Translations under genes and position numbers: made by a program
Assembly: GCF_024105635.1 (NCBI RefSeq)
Contig: NZ_WYDQ01000001.1
Coordinates: forward strand, 1,612,001-1,676,000
Direction: 5' to 3'
Origin: Oceanicola sp. 502str15
GTDB lineage: Bacteria > Pseudomonadota > Alphaproteobacteria > Rhodobacterales > Rhodobacteraceae
DNA: 64,000 nucleotides
The notes under the pieces: model-generated
Told to the model about the DNA's origin: nothing
What the model saw: the letters and a program-made list of their open reading frames with translations, nothing else
The model's database searches: none
Part shown: piece after piece, positions 61,623-64,000 of the stretch
Numbering within the stretch: position 1 is the first letter of the stretch
Layout of the letters: every line of letters starts with the position of its first letter

Positions 61623-62696
61623 ATGTTTGATTTCAACACTGGCGCCAAGCGCCCGGTGAACGACGCCGCACGCGCCGACCGGCTGACCGCCGCGCAGGAT
61701 CTCGTGCAGCGCACCCTCGCCCGGCACGGGCTGGCCGCCTCCGCCACGCCCCTCTCCAACGGCGCCACCACCGGGGGCCTCATGGACATGCTGCAAAAGT
61801 CCCTCCCGGGCGGCGCCCGCGCCACCGCGCAGCCCCCGACCCTCGCCGAGGGGGCACAGTTCCTGTCGTCTACCCATCAGGGCAAGAGCGGCAGCCGCGC
61901 CTATCGCACCTATGTACCGGCCTCTGCCGCTGCGGGGGCCACGGGCATCGTGATGATGCTCCACGGCTGCACCCAGACGCCCGAGGATTTCGCCATCGGC
62001 ACCGGCATGAATGCCCTGGCCGAGCGCGACGGCTTCGTCGTGATCTACCCCGAGCAATCGCGCGGCGCCAATGCGCAGACCTGCTGGAACTGGTTCAGCC
62101 CGAACGACCAGCGCCGCGACCGGGGCGAGCCGGAGATCCTCGCGGGCATCGCCCGTTCGGCGATGGCGCAATACGATGTTCCCCCGAGCCGCTGTTTCGT
62201 GGCCGGCCTCTCGGCAGGGGCGGCGATGGCGGTGATCCTCGGCCAGACTTACCCCGATGTCTTCGCCGCCGCAGGCGCCCATTCCGGCCTGCCCTACGGC
62301 GCAGCGAAGGACGTTGCCTCGGCCTTTTCCGCCATGGCAGGCCAGACCTCGGGCCACGCCGGAGCCCGCAGCCAGACCGCCCTGCGCACCATCGTCTTTC
62401 ATGGCGGGGCAGACAGCACCGTGCATGCCTCCAACGGCGAGATGATCGCGCGCGACGCCGCGCGCAACGGCCCCTCGCCAAGCGTCGAGACAACCCATGG
62501 CGGCGCCGAGAACGGCCGCAGCTACACCGCCACCACCTGCAGCGGCCCCGACGGGCGCGCCTACCTGGAGCACTGGGTGATCGAGGGCCTCGGCCATGCC
62601 TGGTCGGGCGGCCAGCCCGAGGGCTCCTACACCGATGCGCAGGGGCCGGATGCCAGCGCTGAGATGGTCCGCTTCTTCTTCGACCCCGGGGCGTGA
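61623..62696 (+). CDS. PHB/PHA depolymerase family esterase (type 1 catalytic domain)
   Basis: A 357-residue alpha/beta hydrolase. The oxyanion region is MMLHGCTQTPEDF. The nucleophile S197 lies in AGLSAGAAM, with D264 in FHGGADSTVH and H325 in GLGHAWSGG. This is the catalytic order of extracellular-type short-chain PHA depolymerases (also feruloyl-esterase-like Lpqc proteins). No signal peptide is visible (MFDFNTGAKRPVND), so it is probably cytoplasmic or exported otherwise. No substrate-binding domain follows. The substrate could be poly-3-hydroxybutyrate oligomers or another ester. Confidence 0.85.
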   Translation: MFDFNTGAKRPVNDAARADRLTAAQDLVQRTLARHGLAASATPLSNGATTGGLMDMLQKSLPGGARATAQPPTLAEGAQFLSSTHQGKSGSRAYRTYVPASAAAGATGIVMMLHGCTQTPEDFAIGTGMNALAERDGFVVIYPEQSRGANAQTCWNWFSPNDQRRDRGEPEILAGIARSAMAQYDVPPSRCFVAGLSAGAAMAVILGQTYPDVFAAAGAHSGLPYGAAKDVASAFSAMAGQTSGHAGARSQTALRTIVFHGGADSTVHASNGEMIARDAARNGPSPSVETTHGGAENGRSYTATTCSGPDGRAYLEHWVIEGLGHAWSGGQPEGSYTDAQGPDASAEMVRFFFDPGA

Positions 62697-62778
62697 ACTG
62701 GCCCGCCCCGCCTGCCCCTCCGTGCGCCGCGTGGAACCCTGACAGCCCGGCACACGTTTGGTCTGTGGAGGTGTCTAC

Positions 62779-64000
62779 ATGACAGGACTGCGCGCACGGC
62801 TCTTGACCAAACCGATCCACAAATGGGCCAAGGGGGCGTTGCCCGCCCTCTCCCAGACCGAAAGCGAGGCCCTGACCGCCGGCGAGGTCTGGTGGGAGGC
62901 CGAGCTGTTCTCGGGCAATCCCGACTGGTCGAAGCTCCTCGACGTGACGCCCCCGAAGCTCAGCCCCGAAGAGCAGGCCTTCCTCGACGGGCCCTGCCGC
63001 GACCTCTGCCACATGATCAACGACTGGCAGATCAATCACGAGGACGCCGATCTGCCCGCCGAGGTCTGGAGCTTCCTGCGCCAGCACAAGTTCTTCGGCA
63101 TGATCATTCCCAAGTCCCACGGCGGCCTCGGCTTTTCGGCCTTTGCCCACTCCGAGATCATCCGCTTCATCTCCACCCGCTCGGTCGCCGCAGCGGTCAC
63201 GGTGATGGTGCCCAACTCCCTCGGCCCCGGCGAGCTGATCCACCAGTTCGGCACCGATGAGCAGAAAGAACACTGGCTGCCCCGCCTCGCCGATGGCCGC
63301 GAGTTGCCTGCCTTCGGCCTCACCAGTGCCGAGGCCGGCTCCGACGCCTCCGCGATGATCGACGAAGGCGTGATCTGCAAGGGCGCGTGGGACGGTGAGG
63401 AGGTGCTCGGCATCCGCCTCAACTGGGCCAAGCGCTACATCACCCTCGCCCCGGTCTGCACCGTGCTGGGCCTCGCCTTCAAGCTGCGCGACCCGGAGGG
63501 CCTGCTGGGCGACACCGAGGATATCGGCATCACCTGCGCCCTCGTGCCGACCGACCTGGAGGGCGTCGAAACCGGCCGCCGCCACCTGCCCTCTTCCACC
63601 ATGTTCATGAACGGCCCGACCACCGGGAAGGACGTGTTCATCCCGCTCGACCACATCATCGGCGGCCCGGAGTACGCAGGCCGGGGCTGGATGATGCTGA
63701 TGTCGGCCCTCGCGGCGGGGCGCGGGATCTCGCTGCCCTCCATGGGCTGCGCCGCAATCGCCCTCTCTGCCCACACGACCGGTGCCTATGCCCGCATCCG
63801 CCAGCAATTCAACCTGCCGATCGGCAAGTTCGGTGGCATCCAGTCGCCCATGGCCTCGCTCGCCGCCGATGCCTACGCGATGGACGCCGCCCGCCACCTC
63901 ACCTGCGCCGGGCTCGACGAGGGCCGGGCGCTTTCGGTGATCTCGGCGATCATGAAGGCCCACGCCACCTACCGGATGCGAGACGCGCTGAACCACGCGA
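62779..64000 (+). CDS. fadE: acyl-CoA dehydrogenase, FadE-like large form (cut by right edge)
   Basis: 407 codons are visible from the ATG at 62779 (GTGGAGGTG upstream) and the frame is open at the window edge. FadE oxidises acyl-CoA to trans-2-enoyl-CoA with FAD. The acyl-CoA dehydrogenase signature AFGLTSAEAGSDASAM and FIPLDHIIGG, AAGRGISLPSMG and GKFGGIQSPMA follow the large (~800-residue) FadE pattern with an N-terminal extension (RARLLTKPIHKWAKGALPALSQTESEA in parts). C-terminal half unseen. Confidence 0.9.
   Translation, partial: MTGLRARLLTKPIHKWAKGALPALSQTESEALTAGEVWWEAELFSGNPDWSKLLDVTPPKLSPEEQAFLDGPCRDLCHMINDWQINHEDADLPAEVWSFLRQHKFFGMIIPKSHGGLGFSAFAHSEIIRFISTRSVAAAVTVMVPNSLGPGELIHQFGTDEQKEHWLPRLADGRELPAFGLTSAEAGSDASAMIDEGVICKGAWDGEEVLGIRLNWAKRYITLAPVCTVLGLAFKLRDPEGLLGDTEDIGITCALVPTDLEGVETGRRHLPSSTMFMNGPTTGKDVFIPLDHIIGGPEYAGRGWMMLMSALAAGRGISLPSMGCAAIALSAHTTGAYARIRQQFNLPIGKFGGIQSPMASLAADAYAMDAARHLTCAGLDEGRALSVISAIMKAHATYRMRDALNHA

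Overview
This is a GC-rich, densely coded segment of an alphaproteobacterial chromosome. The gene content points to a marine or roseobacter-like member of the Rhodobacteraceae. The evidence is a division/cell-wall (dcw) run with DUF2484 genes between murC and murB, a sorbitol/mannitol operon in the order known from Rhodobacter sphaeroides (smoCEFGK-smoS-mtlK), a MaoC-Pta fusion beside ackA, and a phenylacetyl-CoA epoxidase operon. I saw no rRNA, tRNA, CRISPR array, transposase, integrase or replication origin.

Layout. 0-6 kb (minus): ftsW, murG, murC, five small membrane or secreted genes, and the start of murB. 6-8 kb (plus): a DUF6151 protein coupled to a diheme MauG/cytochrome c peroxidase. 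8-13.3 kb (minus): thiolase, a small 'MGYDLHIT' protein, then paaA-B-C-D-E. 13.3-22.3 kb (minus): a spacer holding a G-quadruplex-like run inside an 18-bp inverted repeat, then lpd, a DUF924 gene, an MFS carrier, queA, dusA, an orphan PAAR protein, and the MaoC-Pta/ackA pair. 22.5-34 kb: an envelope locus. On the minus strand it has two caspase-like proteases followed by an M23/transglycosylase fusion, and a DUF1036 protein. On the plus strand it has two secreted proteins and then exbB-exbD-exbD plus a TonB-like protein whose C-terminus is not TonB. 34-40.5 kb: a tripartite tricarboxylate transporter (tctCBA) divergent from a response regulator, histidine kinase and periplasmic-binding-protein operon. 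40.5-48.9 kb (minus): the polyol operon with a HAD phosphatase. 48.9-52.6 kb (minus): two class III aminotransferases around an AEC carrier. 52.6-58.3 kb: iolB, iolC-DUF2090, a MocE ferredoxin and a membrane hydroxylase, divergent from a LacI regulator. 58.4-64 kb (plus): a decayed ACC-deaminase fragment, an AceE-like ketolase, a ribbon-helix-helix regulator with a PHA depolymerase, and a large acyl-CoA dehydrogenase cut by the right edge.

How the parts fit. Most of the window is catabolic capture and processing: aromatics via phenylacetyl-CoA, polyols, tricarboxylates, omega-amino acids and inositol derivatives, feeding acetyl-CoA, acetyl-phosphate and PHA metabolism. The least explained part is 24.9-34 kb. 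There, secreted caspase-fold proteases with peptidoglycan-binding-like ends, a wall hydrolase, and a proton-driven Exb complex with a non-TonB output domain sit together. One ExbD carries two copies of a TVIG motif in its cytoplasmic tail. This is the best candidate in the window for an undescribed envelope or signalling system. Two families of intergenic palindromes are also present.
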